A stretch of 64,000 bases of DNA from Galbula dea (GCA_013399015.1 VWZX01007017.1:1-64000); one strand, 5' to 3'; shown: positions 11,701 to 20,840, numbered from the stretch's first letter. The notes: generated from the sequence alone by a model not told the origin. Numbers and translations: made by a program.

Positions 11701-14262
11701 GCCACTCCAGCCCGTAGCGCGTCACGTGCCCGTCTGGCCCTGGGACAAGGCAGGAGAGTCACAGGCAATGGGATTACTGCTAAGACCTTTAAACTCATCC
11801 AGCTCAACCCTTAACCCAGGTCACCACTAACCCATGGCCCTCAGCACCACATCTCTGTGTCTTTGAACCCCTCCAGGGATGGTGACTCCACCACTGCCCT
11901 GGGCAGCCTGAGCCAGGCCTTGACAACTCTTTCCCACAGCCGCAGTGAACAGCCCAACTGTCAGTCTAGGACAGTCCTCACCCTTTTAATTTTGTCTGGT
12001 GACAAGACTCCTTGCACCCTGATGCCACCCAAAATGTTATCTGGTTAAGGCCACAAGTCCTAAAAGCATTGCCAAGGGTGCAACAACTACAGACTCAAAG
12101 CTCAGTGTTTCTACTTCAGTGGTTTTGGTTTCTATTAACAAGACCCCAAGGGGAAGCGAAGCACTGAAGAGCCCAAGGGGAAGCAAAGCACTGAAGAGCC
12201 CAAGGGGAAGCAAAGCACTGAAGAGCAGCCCATAAAGAAAGGTGACAAGAAAAGAAAGCAAGCAGCTGAGAAGTCAAGAGAAAGGATAAAAAATGTGAAT
12301 CCTGCTCAGGAATAGCAACCATTCTTGACTGATCTGTTCACTACCTGCACTGCTACTGCCTTCAAACAAGCTGATAAGATACCCAGACACTGCAGATAAA
12401 ACACATCTCCACCCAAAAAGGGCTGAGGGGAGGAAAAAGCAGACACAGCTTTAAGCCTGAGGCATGTTTACAGTACCAGGCTCAGAAGAGCAGTGTTTAA
12501 ACTCTGCTCACAGCTAAATCTCTTCCCAAAGCAGCTGCTGATTTAGAGATAAGGCTGCTGTCTCCCAGAGAACCCGAGAGGGGGGGGGGGACGGGGGGAC
12601 ACCCCCATCACCAAGGCTGCCTTCCAAGCCTGGGGGCTGGTGGTCCATCAGACATAAAATCATAGAATGGCTCAGGTTGGAAGGGACCTTAAAGACCATN
12701 NNNNNNNNNNNNNNNNNNNNNNNNNNNNNNNNNNNNNNNNNNNNNNNNNNNNNNNNNNNNNNCTCCAAGAGGTCCACATCTTTTTTATGCTGAGGAGTCC
12801 AGAACAGTACACAGTACTCCAGATGGGGCCTTACCAGGGCAGAATAGAGAGGCAGAAACACCTCCTTAGACCTGCTGGTCACACCTCTCCTGATGCATCC
12901 CAGGACAAGGTTAGCCTTCTGAGCTGCAAGTGCACATTGCCGGCTCATGTCCAGCTTTTTGTCTATCATGACCCCCAAGTCCTTCTCTACGCTGCTGCTC
13001 TCAACGAGTTCTTCTCCCAGCCTATACTCATATCTTGGGTTGCTCCTACCCAGATGCAGGACCTTACACTTGGACTTGTTGAATTTCATTTGATTCTCAC
13101 AGGCCCACTTTTCAAGCCTGTCCAGATCCCTCTGGATGGCATTTCGCCCCTCTGGCGTGTCAACCGCACCACTCAGCTTGGTGTCATCCCCAAACTTGCT
13201 GAGGGTGCACTCAATACCTCTGTCTAGGTCATTAATAAAGACATTGAAGAGCACCAGGCTACTCACAGGTGAGGAAGAGGGTGGTCTCGTCCACCCGGAC
13301 AGCCTTGGGTTTGATGGCCAGGTCCACGCTGGCCGTGTCCAGGCTGCGCTGGTTGGTCTTGGCGTTGTAGCAGGAGGCAGAGCGGCAGTGGTCCCGCAGC
13401 CACACGAAGTCAAAGCGCATCAGTGTGTTGGCATACCTGAGCTCTGGGAGGAGGGACAGGGCCCAAGACAGAGAGTCAGTAAGGTTGGAAAAGATCTGAG
13501 ATCATTGAGTCCAACCATTAACCAGCACTGCCAGGTCATCACTAACCCGTGGCCCTCAGCACCACATCTCCAGGGCTTTTTAATCCCTCCAGGGATGGTG
13601 ACTCCACCACTGCCCTGGGCAGCCTGGGCCAGGCCTTGACAACTCTTTTGGGGAAGAAATTGTTCCTCATGTCCACCCTAAACCTTCCCTGGCACAATTG
13701 AGGCCATTTCCTCTCATCCTGTCTCCTATTCCTTGGGAGAAGAAGACCAACCCCACGTGGCTCCAACCTCCTTTCAGGGAGTTGTAGCTAGAGAAGAGGC
13801 ACTGGTGTGATCAGCGAGACAAAAACAAAGCCAAGAACTGAACCTGAGAGCCCACAAGTTCTGATTGCACTCACAGGGGATGCAGAGGCTGTTGGACTTA
13901 GCACCTTAACTTAAGCTTGGTCACATGGTGAAGAGAAGGCAAGATATCTTCATAGAAGGTCTGGATGATATGTCTTTGTCACTGACCAATCACAGACTGG
14001 TTTGGGTGGGAAAGGACCTTTCGAGGTCATCTAGTCCAACTAGAGACTTAAAGCAGGTACCTGTGCACCCAACACACCTACCTAGATGGTCACCATGTAA
14101 CTGCCAGGCACACTTGAGGGTCTCTGGGGCTGTGTGATGCCAGCGAGCTGCAGCAGCGAAGCCAGTCCTCCTGTAACAGGGCAGCCAGGGAGAGCGATGT
14201 CCAGTGCTTCCACTGAGCCATCCTGGCACCTCCAAGAGACACATCAGCCTCCTGCACCACAT
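5577..14262 (-). CDS. TMLHE: Trimethyllysine dioxygenase, mitochondrial (complete, seven coding exons)
   Basis: Fe(II)/2-oxoglutarate oxygenase that hydroxylates N6-trimethyllysine to 3-hydroxy-trimethyllysine in mitochondria, the first step of carnitine synthesis. The exons, 14262-14082, 13443-13267, 11739-11460, 10188-10069, 8069-7833, 6554-6416 and 5708-5577, have GT/AG borders and compatible phases. They sum to 1266 bp, that is 421 codons plus TAG, the same length as human TMLHE. In order: an Arg-rich, acid-poor presequence (residues 1 to about 45); the gamma-butyrobetaine hydroxylase-type N-terminal domain with VWLRDHCRSASC; and the TauD-like catalytic core. The iron ligands are H242 and D244 (DRHTDTTYF) and H389 (NWRVLHGRE); a conserved Arg follows in FTGYRQ. 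The C-terminus ends ARLLGLQA. I see no frameshift or stop, so the gene looks functional. The transcript probably starts in the CpG island near 20.1 kb, with a non-coding exon 1. CR1 copies fill the introns. Confidence 0.96.
5978..6305 (-). mobile_element. CR1: CR1 LINE 3' fragment in TMLHE intron 7
   Basis: Complement of the CR1 ORF2 C-terminus and 3' UTR; includes the complement of the PWPRLPRAVVESP-type ending. The 3' tail is at the left and the element is in sense with TMLHE. Its 5' edge near 6305 is truncated. Confidence 0.85.
6416..6554 (-). CDS. TMLHE: TMLHE coding exon 7
   Basis: 139 bp; the first G completes an Arg codon split across the intron. Reads YNNYDRAVINTVPYDVV through VKLKPGK, then a GTAGG donor. 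Part of the double-stranded beta-helix core. The polypyrimidine tract and CTAG acceptor are followed within about 30 bp by a CR1 fragment. Confidence 0.95.
6586..6885 (-). mobile_element. CR1: CR1 LINE fragment in TMLHE intron 6
   Basis: Complement of the ORF2 region encoding the ECVQRRARKVGKGLEH-type segment. It lacks the 3' tail, so it starts internally close to the exon 7 acceptor. Confidence 0.85.
7049..7219 (-). mobile_element. CR1: CR1 LINE 3' end, split by a second CR1
   Basis: Complement of a CR1 3' UTR starting at a degenerate octamer tail (CAGAGTCACAGAATTAT). It is interrupted at 7220 by the tail of another CR1, indicating nested insertion. Confidence 0.8.
7220..7395 (-). mobile_element. 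CR1: CR1 LINE 3' end inserted next to or into an older CR1
   Basis: Begins CATAGAATTGTCAGAGTTGG, a fresh CR1 tail in mid-repeat, and runs through the complement of the 3' UTR and last ORF2 codons (CTCCCTGGGCAGCCTGTTCC). Of a different subfamily from its host fragment by its 3' UTR sequence. Confidence 0.8.
7643..7745 (-). mobile_element. CR1: Short CR1 LINE 3' end
   Basis: About 100 bp of complement CR1 3' UTR, tail at left (CAGAACCATAGATTC). Lies about 90 bp from the TMLHE exon 6 donor. Confidence 0.8.
7833..8069 (-). CDS. TMLHE: TMLHE coding exon 6
   Basis: 237 bp. The first C completes the Gly codon opened by the preceding exon. Reads IQVFHCLKHEGTGG, then LLVDGFYAAEQVLQ, VGECHNHMIGVGPVLN and ELYLI before an AG|GTAACG donor. 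Encodes the central jelly-roll strands of the TauD fold. Confidence 0.96.
8320..8517 (+). mobile_element. CR1: CR1 LINE 3' end, the only antisense copy among TMLHE coding introns
   Basis: Plus-strand CR1: last ORF2 codons (WNRLPREVVQAP), 3' UTR, then ATTCTATGATTCTATGG at 8501-8516. Relatively intact, so probably young. Confidence 0.9.
8518..9834. other. TMLHE intron 5, no recognised element
   Basis: About 1.3 kb without an identifiable repeat or exon. A duplicated 21-bp phrase (GAGCAATGCTGGTTGTACTG) occurs at 8636-8680. Open frames are short and without domains. Confidence 0.4.
9835..10043 (-). mobile_element. CR1: CR1 LINE internal fragment near TMLHE exon 5
   Basis: Complement of ORF2 C-terminal sequence (CEEQLRELG and the LYWALGRPLLQSWGQFW-like segment) without a 3' tail. 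Its right edge lies only about 25 bp from the exon 5 donor at 10068. Confidence 0.85.
10069..10188 (-). CDS. TMLHE: TMLHE coding exon 5 with the HxD iron motif
   Basis: 120 bp; G completes Arg213. Reads ETIYGRMWYFTSDFSRG, then YTKLALDRHTDTTYFQEPC and GG before a GTAAGT donor. H242 and D244 are two of the three Fe(II) ligands; both are intact. Confidence 0.97.
10190..11230. other. TMLHE intron 4, mostly unassigned
   Basis: Apart from the CR1 that begins near 11231 I see no repeat family or exon in this kilobase. Confidence 0.4.
11231..11412 (-). mobile_element. CR1: CR1 LINE 3' end in TMLHE intron 4
   Basis: Complement of a CR1 3' UTR of the TTTGGGTGGGAAGGGACC subfamily, ending about 45 bp from the exon 4 donor. 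Confidence 0.85.
11460..11739 (-). CDS. TMLHE: TMLHE coding exon 4
   Basis: 280 bp. GG completes a Trp codon split with exon 3 (LTW|PDGHVTRYGLEWL). Continues through SYEGQKQQVMHPRILWNAE, VPSVDCRSFLETDEGL and FLLYGIAFVENV to ERISLI and an AG|GTAACT donor. It links the N-terminal domain to the catalytic core. Confidence 0.96.
11783..11940 (-). mobile_element. CR1: CR1 LINE 3' fragment in TMLHE intron 3
   Basis: Complement of CR1 3' UTR and last ORF2 codons, lacking the octamer tail; begins about 45 bp from the exon 4 acceptor. Confidence 0.8.
12150..12236. repeat. 27-bp tandem repeat, three copies
   Basis: Three nearly identical 27-bp units (CCCAAGGGGAAGCAAAGC plus ACTGAAGAG), one base different in the first. 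In one plus-strand frame each unit reads PKGKQSTEE. Lies in TMLHE intron 3, antisense to the gene. Confidence 0.85.
12657..13258 (-). mobile_element. CR1: CR1 LINE, 5'-truncated copy with RT C-terminal region
   Basis: Tail (CATAGAATGG) at left, a run of Ns in the middle, then complement of ORF2 from FNVFINDLDRGIECTLSKFG through DTPEGRNAIQRDLDRLEKW and VRPHLEYCV. The frame is open on the right side. The 5' breakpoint lies about 9 bp from the splice donor of TMLHE exon 3. The palm motif reads FGDD rather than FADD, so the copy is mutated. Confidence 0.9.
12700..12762. other. Assembly gap (63 N) inside a CR1
   Basis: Run of N of unknown true length. It falls in the CR1 3' region, so the gap probably reflects repeat collapse. 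It does not touch a TMLHE exon. Confidence 0.95.
13267..13443 (-). CDS. TMLHE: TMLHE coding exon 3
   Basis: 177 bp. Acceptor CCCAG at 13444-13448 and AG CTC AGG entry, giving ELRYANTLMRFDFVW; a nearer AG at 13437 would break the frame. Ends DETTLFLT plus T before GTGAGT. Contains the CRSASC cysteines of the gamma-butyrobetaine hydroxylase-type N-terminal domain. CR1 copies flank it within about 10 bp on the donor side and 30 bp on the acceptor side. Confidence 0.95.
13470..13790 (-). mobile_element. CR1: CR1 LINE 3' fragment upstream of TMLHE exon 3
   Basis: Complement of a CR1 3' UTR plus ORF2 C-terminus. The left edge is about 26 bp from the exon 3 acceptor, so it probably supplies or overlaps the branch-point region of intron 2. 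Confidence 0.85.
13988..14045 (-). mobile_element. CR1: Short CR1 LINE tail near TMLHE exon 2 donor
   Basis: About 55 bp of complement CR1 3' end (CAGACTGGTTTGGGTGGG), about 36 bp inside intron 2. Confidence 0.7.
14082..14262 (-). CDS. TMLHE: TMLHE first coding exon (exon 2) with start codon
   Basis: Start ATG at 14262-14260, a single base after the CAG acceptor. Reads MWCRRLM, an Arg-rich and acid-poor leader consistent with mitochondrial import, then RWHHTAPETLKCAWQLHGD and HL before a G|GTAGGT donor. The start matches the conserved MW start of the family and gives exactly 421 codons. Confidence 0.94.
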
Positions 14263-14265
14263 CCT

Positions 14266-14286
14266 GAGAGAGAGAGAGAGAGAGAG
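14266..14286. repeat. (GA)n microsatellite forming the exon 2 polypyrimidine tract
   Basis: About ten GA dinucleotides directly against the TMLHE exon 2 acceptor; on the transcribed strand it is (CT)n leading into CAG. Confidence 0.85.
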
Positions 14287-14289
14287 GAG

Positions 14290-15580
14290 AGATCAAGGTG
14301 GTGTCACCCTCCACCATGGCCATTTACTGACAAGAGCTGAGTGAGAACTGCTCTCTTGAGGACAAAGAGAATAAGCAGGCATGATGACTGAAGGCCTGCC
14401 CAGAGGAGAGGCTCACCTACATCTCAGGTGCCATTTGGACATGAGTGAGGAGTCTTGGCTTAAACACCTTCACTGCCAAGACTGTCCTGACCAGCTGCAG
14501 GTAATGGGAGCAATGGGGAATTAACCTTTAGGGGGCAGTGAATTTAAGCTGATCCAATCTGCACACATCAGCTGGAAACAAGAGGAAGAGGAGGGACAAG
14601 GTTCTCTTGCTTATTTTGTGACCACCATAAGCCAGAGCAGAAAAGAGGAAACAAATGAGATCTGAGGATTTATCAGGCAAAGCAATTCCAGAAGAGAACA
14701 GCTGTTTGTGGAAAATACTGGCAAAGCCTCTTCTGCTGCAGATCTGCCCTGTTTGAATTCACCATCCCTGGGCAGAACTACAGGGATCAGGGAAGTAGAG
14801 AAAAGTGACCTTGGTTAAAGAAGCAAGAACTAGAGGAATCCAGTAATTAGGTCAGTTCCAGAAAAAGAATGCAAAACAATGAGGAGGAGGAGGAGGAAGA
14901 GCTCTACTCCTGCTGAAGGACATTGCTGGCACAGAAGAGAAACCAACTGTGGTTAATTTTAGGCTAGAGATGGGAAGGTGATTTCTCTGAGGGAGATTTG
15001 TAACATCCCTTCAATACAAAAAGCAAAGGCAAAACCCTCAAGTTTTAAGATGTGGTCTAAACACCCTTTGTGTTTATTCAGGTCTGAACCCAGCAGGATT
15101 TGAACAGCACTTTGGTCTGAAGCACACAGCCATGTCCTGTCAGGAGATAAGACACAGCCTCTGAAAGTGTTCCTTATCCTAGACTTCTGATCTTCCTTCA
15201 TCTTCTTATCTGAGGAGTCCAGGCAGTGGTGCTCTGGCTGGCCAAGCTGCTTCTCCAGCTCAGAGCAGAGATCTCCACAGCTGGTAAGAACAGTGAGCCC
15301 AGCAGAGGTGCCACAGTCCCAGACAATGACTTGATAAGCACAAAACAAAAACACAGCCATCTGGAGGGAGAAAAAGTGGAAATGTTTCCATAAAGACAAC
15401 ATGGTCTGAGATCAAGAGGCACTTTCCAGCCATCAAGGTTCTTGACCACAGCCTGTGACAAGTCACTGATAGCTTCTGTGCTGCAGAGAGATTTCAACTT
15501 GGAAGCTTGATTTCTGTGGCTGCTAAAATACAACATTGACTCCTCAAGAGGCTGCAGGGGATAAGGGTGTCCTGCAAGCC
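14290..15580. other. TMLHE intron 1, unassigned part
   Basis: About 1.3 kb with no recognised repeat. A 147-codon minus-strand open frame at 14959-15402 has no domain I recognise and no conserved splice context; I treat it as chance. Confidence 0.4.
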
Positions 15581-15947
15581 ATGGAGTCACTGCATCATTT
15601 GGGTTGGAGAAGACCTTTAAGATTATCAAGTCCAACTGTTACCCAGCACTGCCAGCTCACCACTAACCCATGGCCCTCAGCACCACATCTCCAGGGCTCT
15701 GAAACCCCTCCAGGGATGGTGACTCCACCACTGCCCTGGGCAGCCTGAGCCAGGCCTTGACAACTCTCTCCATCAAGGAATTGTTCCTCATGGCCAACCT
15801 AAACCTCCCCTGGCACAGCTTGAGGCTGTTTCCTCTCATCCTGGTGCTTGTTACCTGGGAGAGGAGACTAACCCCTGCCTGGCTCTAACCTCCTTTTAGG
15901 GAGCTGGAGAGAGCAAGACCACCTCCCCTGAGCCTCCTTTTCTCCTT
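15581..15947 (-). mobile_element. CR1: CR1 LINE 3' fragment in TMLHE intron 1
   Basis: Complement of CR1 3' UTR and ORF2 C-terminal region (reading SFQLPER-like ends reversed); left edge keeps the 3' UTR, right edge truncated near 15947. Confidence 0.85.
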
Positions 15948-16057
15948 TCCTCCAGCAGATCAACACTTCCACCCAACTTGGTGTTCCCTGCAAACTTACT
16001 GAGGGTGCAGCTGATGCCCTCATCCAGCTCACTGCTAAGGGTGTTGAACAGAAGCAG
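15948..16057 (-). mobile_element. CR1: Second CR1 piece, RT palm region
   Basis: Complement of the FNTLSSELDEGISCTLSKF stretch. It is not contiguous in CR1 with the preceding fragment, so it marks an internal deletion or a second insertion. Confidence 0.75.
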
Positions 16058-18029
16058 AGCATAAGCTGATGTTTCACTCCACACAGAGCAAGGGAGGCAC
16101 TGGGAGCTCCCTGCTCGCTGCCTGACACCTGCAGTACCTGAGATCTCTGCTAGCACAACAGACCTTGCACTTCAAACACTGCTGCAAGGACTGTAGAACT
16201 CTTTCTAGATGCTGACTGAGCTGCAGCATCCTGAAAGACTCCAGCCTTCTGGAAACTGGGACACCAGGAACTTATACAGCCTGAGCCAGCATCACCAGGC
16301 ACCAGCAGACACACAAGATACTCACTTGTCCCTTTGGTGGTCTCCAGCCAGCCAGAAGATCAAGTGTTCTTGTAGAAACACCAATGCTAGGTTCTGGGAG
16401 AGAGCTGCTTCTCCCCCTCAGCTTTGAAAAGTTACTACAGGAAAAAGAATTTGTCACATTTGATTTGCAAAATCAGTAGTGAAGGGGAGAAAATCAACCA
16501 GGAGTTGATAACCATGTTTAATTGCTTTATAAAGCTTAAAGAAATGATTTAACTTCCTGAACCAACCATCATGATTCCCAAGTTTAAGATTCCTGTTTGA
16601 GAAAGACACACAGGAGGGAAGACTCTCTGTCCAGTTTGGCTCTTGGACACCAAGGATCTCCACTAACCCAACAGCAAGGGGGAAAAAGCAGCAAGCTTGT
16701 TTGCTCACCCCCAATATCTCCTCACCCAGGACCCAAAACTGACAGGAAGAGCTCATCTGTGAATCCATTTCTAAGTGGCCTCTGCCTGGGGCAGCTCCAG
16801 GCACAGTTTATCTCCTTCTGCACATGTTTCCTTTTATCTTGTCTGCTTCCAATATCCAAACCTACCAGAGAATAAACACAGGTAATGTTAAGTGACCCAG
16901 ATATTTAATCTAATCAAGGAGACCTCTTGCTTCTCTGCTGTTCTTGCTGGAAGCAGACACCACAAACAGCTCACAGAGAAGCCTTAGATTTAATCTTCCC
17001 AAGAGATACTAAAACCAAGAGGAGCTGAAAACAAAACAAACTAAAATCTCTATGACTAGAGAGGAGTTACATTTTGCCTCTGTGTGTGTTTGTCCAGAGA
17101 TAACAGCTCTCTCCTGGCTGGGTTTAGGAATGTGAACAGCCAAGTCCTTCCCCTAGTCCCCCTGTTCACCTCACCTTCATGCTTCCCATCTTTACATTCT
17201 CCCCCCCATTCACAGCTCACCTGGGCAGCAGCAAAATGCAGCAGCTCAGAGACTTCAAGTCAAAATTTCACTTCAAATTCAAAAAGAAAGGGCAGGGTGA
17301 AAAACAAACATGAAGCCTGAGCAAGTGGAGTCTGAGGAGGGAGAGATGTTCATCACCAAGCTGGCCCTCAAGGCAAAATCCTGCACAGATGTTACAAGTA
17401 AAAACCTTCTGTGGGGCTCAGCCTACCCAAGAGATCACCAGGAGCTGGATGAAAACCAGGAGCAGGCACAGAACCCATGCTAGAGGTGACAGAGGAGGAA
17501 CAGAGGTGTGGGGGCTGGAGGGAAATGCAGAGGACTCCAAAATATTGTGGTTTGAGGAATTCTTTTAAGTCTCCTGAGAGAAAAGACAAGAGAAATGCTG
17601 TGGAGGAAGGAAGAATGGGCCTCCTGAGGCACTCATCCATCCAGGAGACTTCCTGCCTGGCCCTTCAGCAGTTGTGTCACTACTGACACAAGAAGCATTT
17701 GAAATAACCAACACTGCTTCTTAAGGCCTTGGTCTCAAGTCCCTTTTCAAGCAAAGAAAAAGGAGTGAGCTGGGAAAAACCCACTAACCAGAGAGTTTTA
17801 ACAATGAAAACACATCTGGAGGGAGAAACCACATCAATCTGTGGCCTTTAGTCAGCTTTTAGCCAAGGAACAGGGGGACAGTGACCTGCTGCTGTGAGCA
17901 GACCTGTGTCCTCACTCAGTGACAGTGTCTCCTGCCTGGTGTTCAAGCTCATTTGGCACCTAAAAAGCTTTCTGGTTTTTACTAAGCACTTGTAACTAGT
18001 CAGTTGCTCACACTCATGCATCCTTTTTC
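16058..18029. other. TMLHE intron 1, no recognised element
   Basis: Nearly 2 kb, moderately AT-rich, without repeat family, exon or RNA gene that I can support. Confidence 0.4.
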
Positions 18030-18829
18030 ACCTGGAGGTGCTGGTCAACAGCAGGTGAAGATGAGGCAGCAAAGTGCCCAGGTGGCCAGGAAGGCCAACA
18101 GCATCCTGGCTTGGGTCAGCACTAGTGTGGCAGCAGGGCTAGGGCAGGGATTGGCCTCCTGGACTGGGCACTGGGGAGGTCACACCTGGAATCCTGGTTG
18201 AGGTTTGGGCTCCTCACTCCAACAAGGACATTGAGGTGCTGGAGTGTGTCCAGAGAAGGGCAAGGAAGGTGGGGAAGGGTCTAGAGCACAAGGGTTGTGA
18301 GGAGCAGCTGAGGGAGCTGGGGTTGGTTAGCCTGGAGGAGGCTCAGGGGAGACCTTCTGGCTCTCTCCAACCCCCTGAAAGGAGGCTGGAGCCAGGTGGG
18401 GGTTGGTCTCTTCTCCCAAGGAAGAAATGATAAGACAAGAGAAAATGGCCACCAGTTGCCCCAAGGGAGGTTTAGGTTGGACATGAAGAACACTGGGGAT
18501 CTTCTCACTACTTATCAACATCTAAAGTGCAGGGGCCAGACTCTGCTCAGTGGTGCCCAGGGACAGCCCAAGGGGCACTGGGCACCAGCTGCAAGCCAGG
18601 AGGTTCCAGCTGAGCAGGAGGAGAAACTTATTTGGTGTGAGGGTGTTGGAGCCCTGGCCCAGGCTGCCCAGAGAGGCTGTGGAGTCTCCTTCTGGGGAGA
18701 GGTTCCCAAGGCAGCTGGAGGCAACCGTGACCAACCTGCTATGGGTGACCCTGCTTTAGAGGGGGGGGGTTGGGCTGGATGATCCCTAGAGGTCCCTTCC
18801 CACCCCCACCATGGTGGGATTGTATGAGT
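18030..18829 (+). mobile_element. CR1: CR1 LINE, about 800 bp with 3' end
   Basis: Plus-strand ORF2 C-terminal third (decayed frame, RRARKVGKGLEHKGCEEQL) followed by 3' UTR and a degenerate tail. One of the longer copies here; an inserted segment at about 18500-18640 resembles a second CR1 subfamily (CAGTGGTGCCCAGGGACAGC). Confidence 0.85.
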
Positions 18830-19840
18830 CTGGCAGAGTTAAAGGTTTAACAGCCCAAGCTGCCCTAGCTTACCTATTAATTACAACAGACACACAAGGC
18901 AGCTCAGCTGTCCCCTGCTGAGAAAGGCTCCTGTCCCCCCCCTGCAGACCTCCTGCTGCAGCAGACAACTCTATTAGATCTTGGCTGTCAGGAATCAGCC
19001 AACCCTTCCCCACAAGGGACTTCAATTAAATTAAGGAGCTAATAAAGACATCCCAGACACTGCCAGCTTCACAGCTACCTCATTTTCCTAGAAGTCAAGA
19101 TAATTATCTGCTCACCCCATGTATAACACCAACCACCTGGTTCCAGACCCTCCCCTTCCCATAACCTTATGGCTGTCTCCTGTCTGCAGTTTCTTCCCTC
19201 TAACTCCAGCAAAGCCTTTTCAAGCTGCACAGCTTCACAGAAACAGGCTTTAATTCTTCTTTTCAGCCAAACAGCCAGCCCTCATGGTACATCCCTCCCA
19301 GGAATACTTATTGCAGTAAACTCCTATTATTAAATCACTTCATTCACCCACTCTGGGTCCTGCCCTGGCAGAGAGGAGTCAAGCAGCTCTCCCGGGCAGG
19401 GAGGAGTTTCCTTTTATCGAGGAAGGAGAGAAAAGCAGCTCTGCCCACAAGCTGCAAACTTTCATTCAGAGACTGAAGGGATCTAACCTCTTAACTCGAA
19501 CTCTGGGTCAGCTAATGTTACCTGCGGCCGTGCAAGCAGGGAGCTGAAGAGGGGGAAAAGATGGAGTGAGGCTTCAGACGGGCTCAGGATGTTGAAGCTG
19601 GCTGTCACGGCTCTTCCCTGCCTCCTTCTCCTCCTGGTCCCTGCACCTACCAGGCCACTGCTCGAAAGCTTTTACACATTTAGCGCCGCTCGTACTTCAG
19701 GAAGCTGATGCTGTCCGAGGAACCCAAGGCTCTTAATTCAGTCTCTCGCTGACCTTTGAAGGATTTAAAACAGAAAAAGTCCATGTTACCTTGTGAAGAC
19801 AAAAAAAAGAGTAACGAAAACGCCACGTCTCAAGCTGCAT
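18830..19840. other. TMLHE intron 1, region next to the CpG island
   Basis: No repeat or exon recognised. GC content climbs toward the island from about 19.5 kb. Confidence 0.4.
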
Positions 19841-20220
19841 TTTGAGCTCCTGCCTCCCTCAGCTGGGGCTGTCCCAAAGCAGCCCCACGCCGCCCGTTCC
19901 ATCCCCGTGAGGGGAGGCCAAGCTCCACTGAGCGCCAGGCCCGGCCCCGGTACGAACCGGCCGCTGCACCCACCCCGGGGAACCGGGACCCCTCCGACCC
20001 CCTCCCGCCCTTCAGGCCCTGACCCACCTCGGCAGCTCCCCCGAAGCTCGGAGCCACCCCACTTCAGCCTCGGCTCCTCCCGAACGGCTCTACCGGACCC
20101 CGGGGCTGCAGCGGGGCCGGGCCGGCGAGCAGCGGCGCCTGGGCCAGGGCCGCCCCGGGGCGGGGCCGTAGCAGCGAGTGCGGGCGGGCTGGGCTAGAGC
20201 GTCTGCAACCATAGAGCGGT
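19840..20220 (-). promoter_or_regulatory. TMLHE: CpG island, probable TMLHE promoter and non-coding exon 1
   Basis: Very GC-rich and CpG-dense (peak about 20090-20190, GGGGCGGGGCC motifs resembling Sp1 sites). On the minus strand a GAG|GTGGGT donor at 20028/20027 could end exon 1, which would splice to the acceptor at 14264. No TATA box is obvious, as is usual for housekeeping promoters. The exact start site is inference. Confidence 0.6.
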
Positions 20221-20230
20221 GCGGAGGATC

Positions 20231-20415
20231 CCAGAGCCATGGGATGGCGTGGGTGGGAAGAGACCTGTATGGCCCATCTAGTCCAACCCCCTGCAGGCAG
20301 CAGGGACGTCTTCGGCTACAGCAGGTTGCTCACAGCCCCAACCACCCTGACCAGGGCTGCTGTCCCAAGGCACGCCGCGGTATCCCCCCTGCCTGGGGCA
20401 GGGTGATCGGCAGGT
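20231..20415 (-). mobile_element. CR1: CR1 LINE 3' end inside the CpG-rich region
   Basis: Complement of a CR1 3' UTR (GGGATGGCGTGGGTGGGAAG) between the two CpG-dense blocks. It may lie just upstream of the TMLHE start site. Confidence 0.75.
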
Positions 20416-20439
20416 CTGGCTGGAAGCAGTCCCAGGGCA

Positions 20440-20840
20440 CCTTCAGGGCCGGAAACATGTCCCCAGTGAGGGGGAGAGAGGACGAAAGGCCCGGAAGGAG
20501 GCGACAGCCACCACCGCCGGGAGGAGGCAGCCCTCCAGCGGCCTTCCCGGCTCCTTGCCTCCCCTCAGCCTCAGTCCCACACACAGCAGTCAGTGTTCCG
20601 GTGCCTTTAGATACCAATCTGCATTTCATACCCCAAAAGGTCATCCCTGGCCCCTCCCTCCCGGAGCCGGCAGCTCCGGAAGGCTCAGCACGACCCCGCT
20701 CCCTGCCTCATTCTTCCCTAGGCGCAGGCCGAGGAAAGCGGCGGGGCTAGAACCCAGACCGCTTCTCCCGAGCTGGGCCCAAGCCTCAGCGCCGGTCCCG
20801 ACCCTGCGGCCACCGACAACACAACGATTCAGCCCCGTGG
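20440..20840. promoter_or_regulatory. Second CpG-rich block
   Basis: Continues the GC-rich island beyond the CR1, with many CG dinucleotides. Could be the distal part of the TMLHE promoter. I see no divergent gene starting from it. Confidence 0.4.

Noticed and set aside
12514..13413. 299-codon minus-strand ORF across a gap
   Set aside because: A chimera of TMLHE exon 3 read in the wrong frame, a CR1 reverse transcriptase fragment and N bases.
13436..13444. TMLHE exon 3 acceptor at the nearer AG (13437)
   Set aside because: Using it leaves the join with exon 2 out of frame. The AG at 13444 restores ELRYAN, matching the family.
14959..15635. Two overlapping minus-strand ORFs in TMLHE intron 1
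   Set aside because: No domain, no splice continuity with TMLHE, and different frames of the same DNA are both open.
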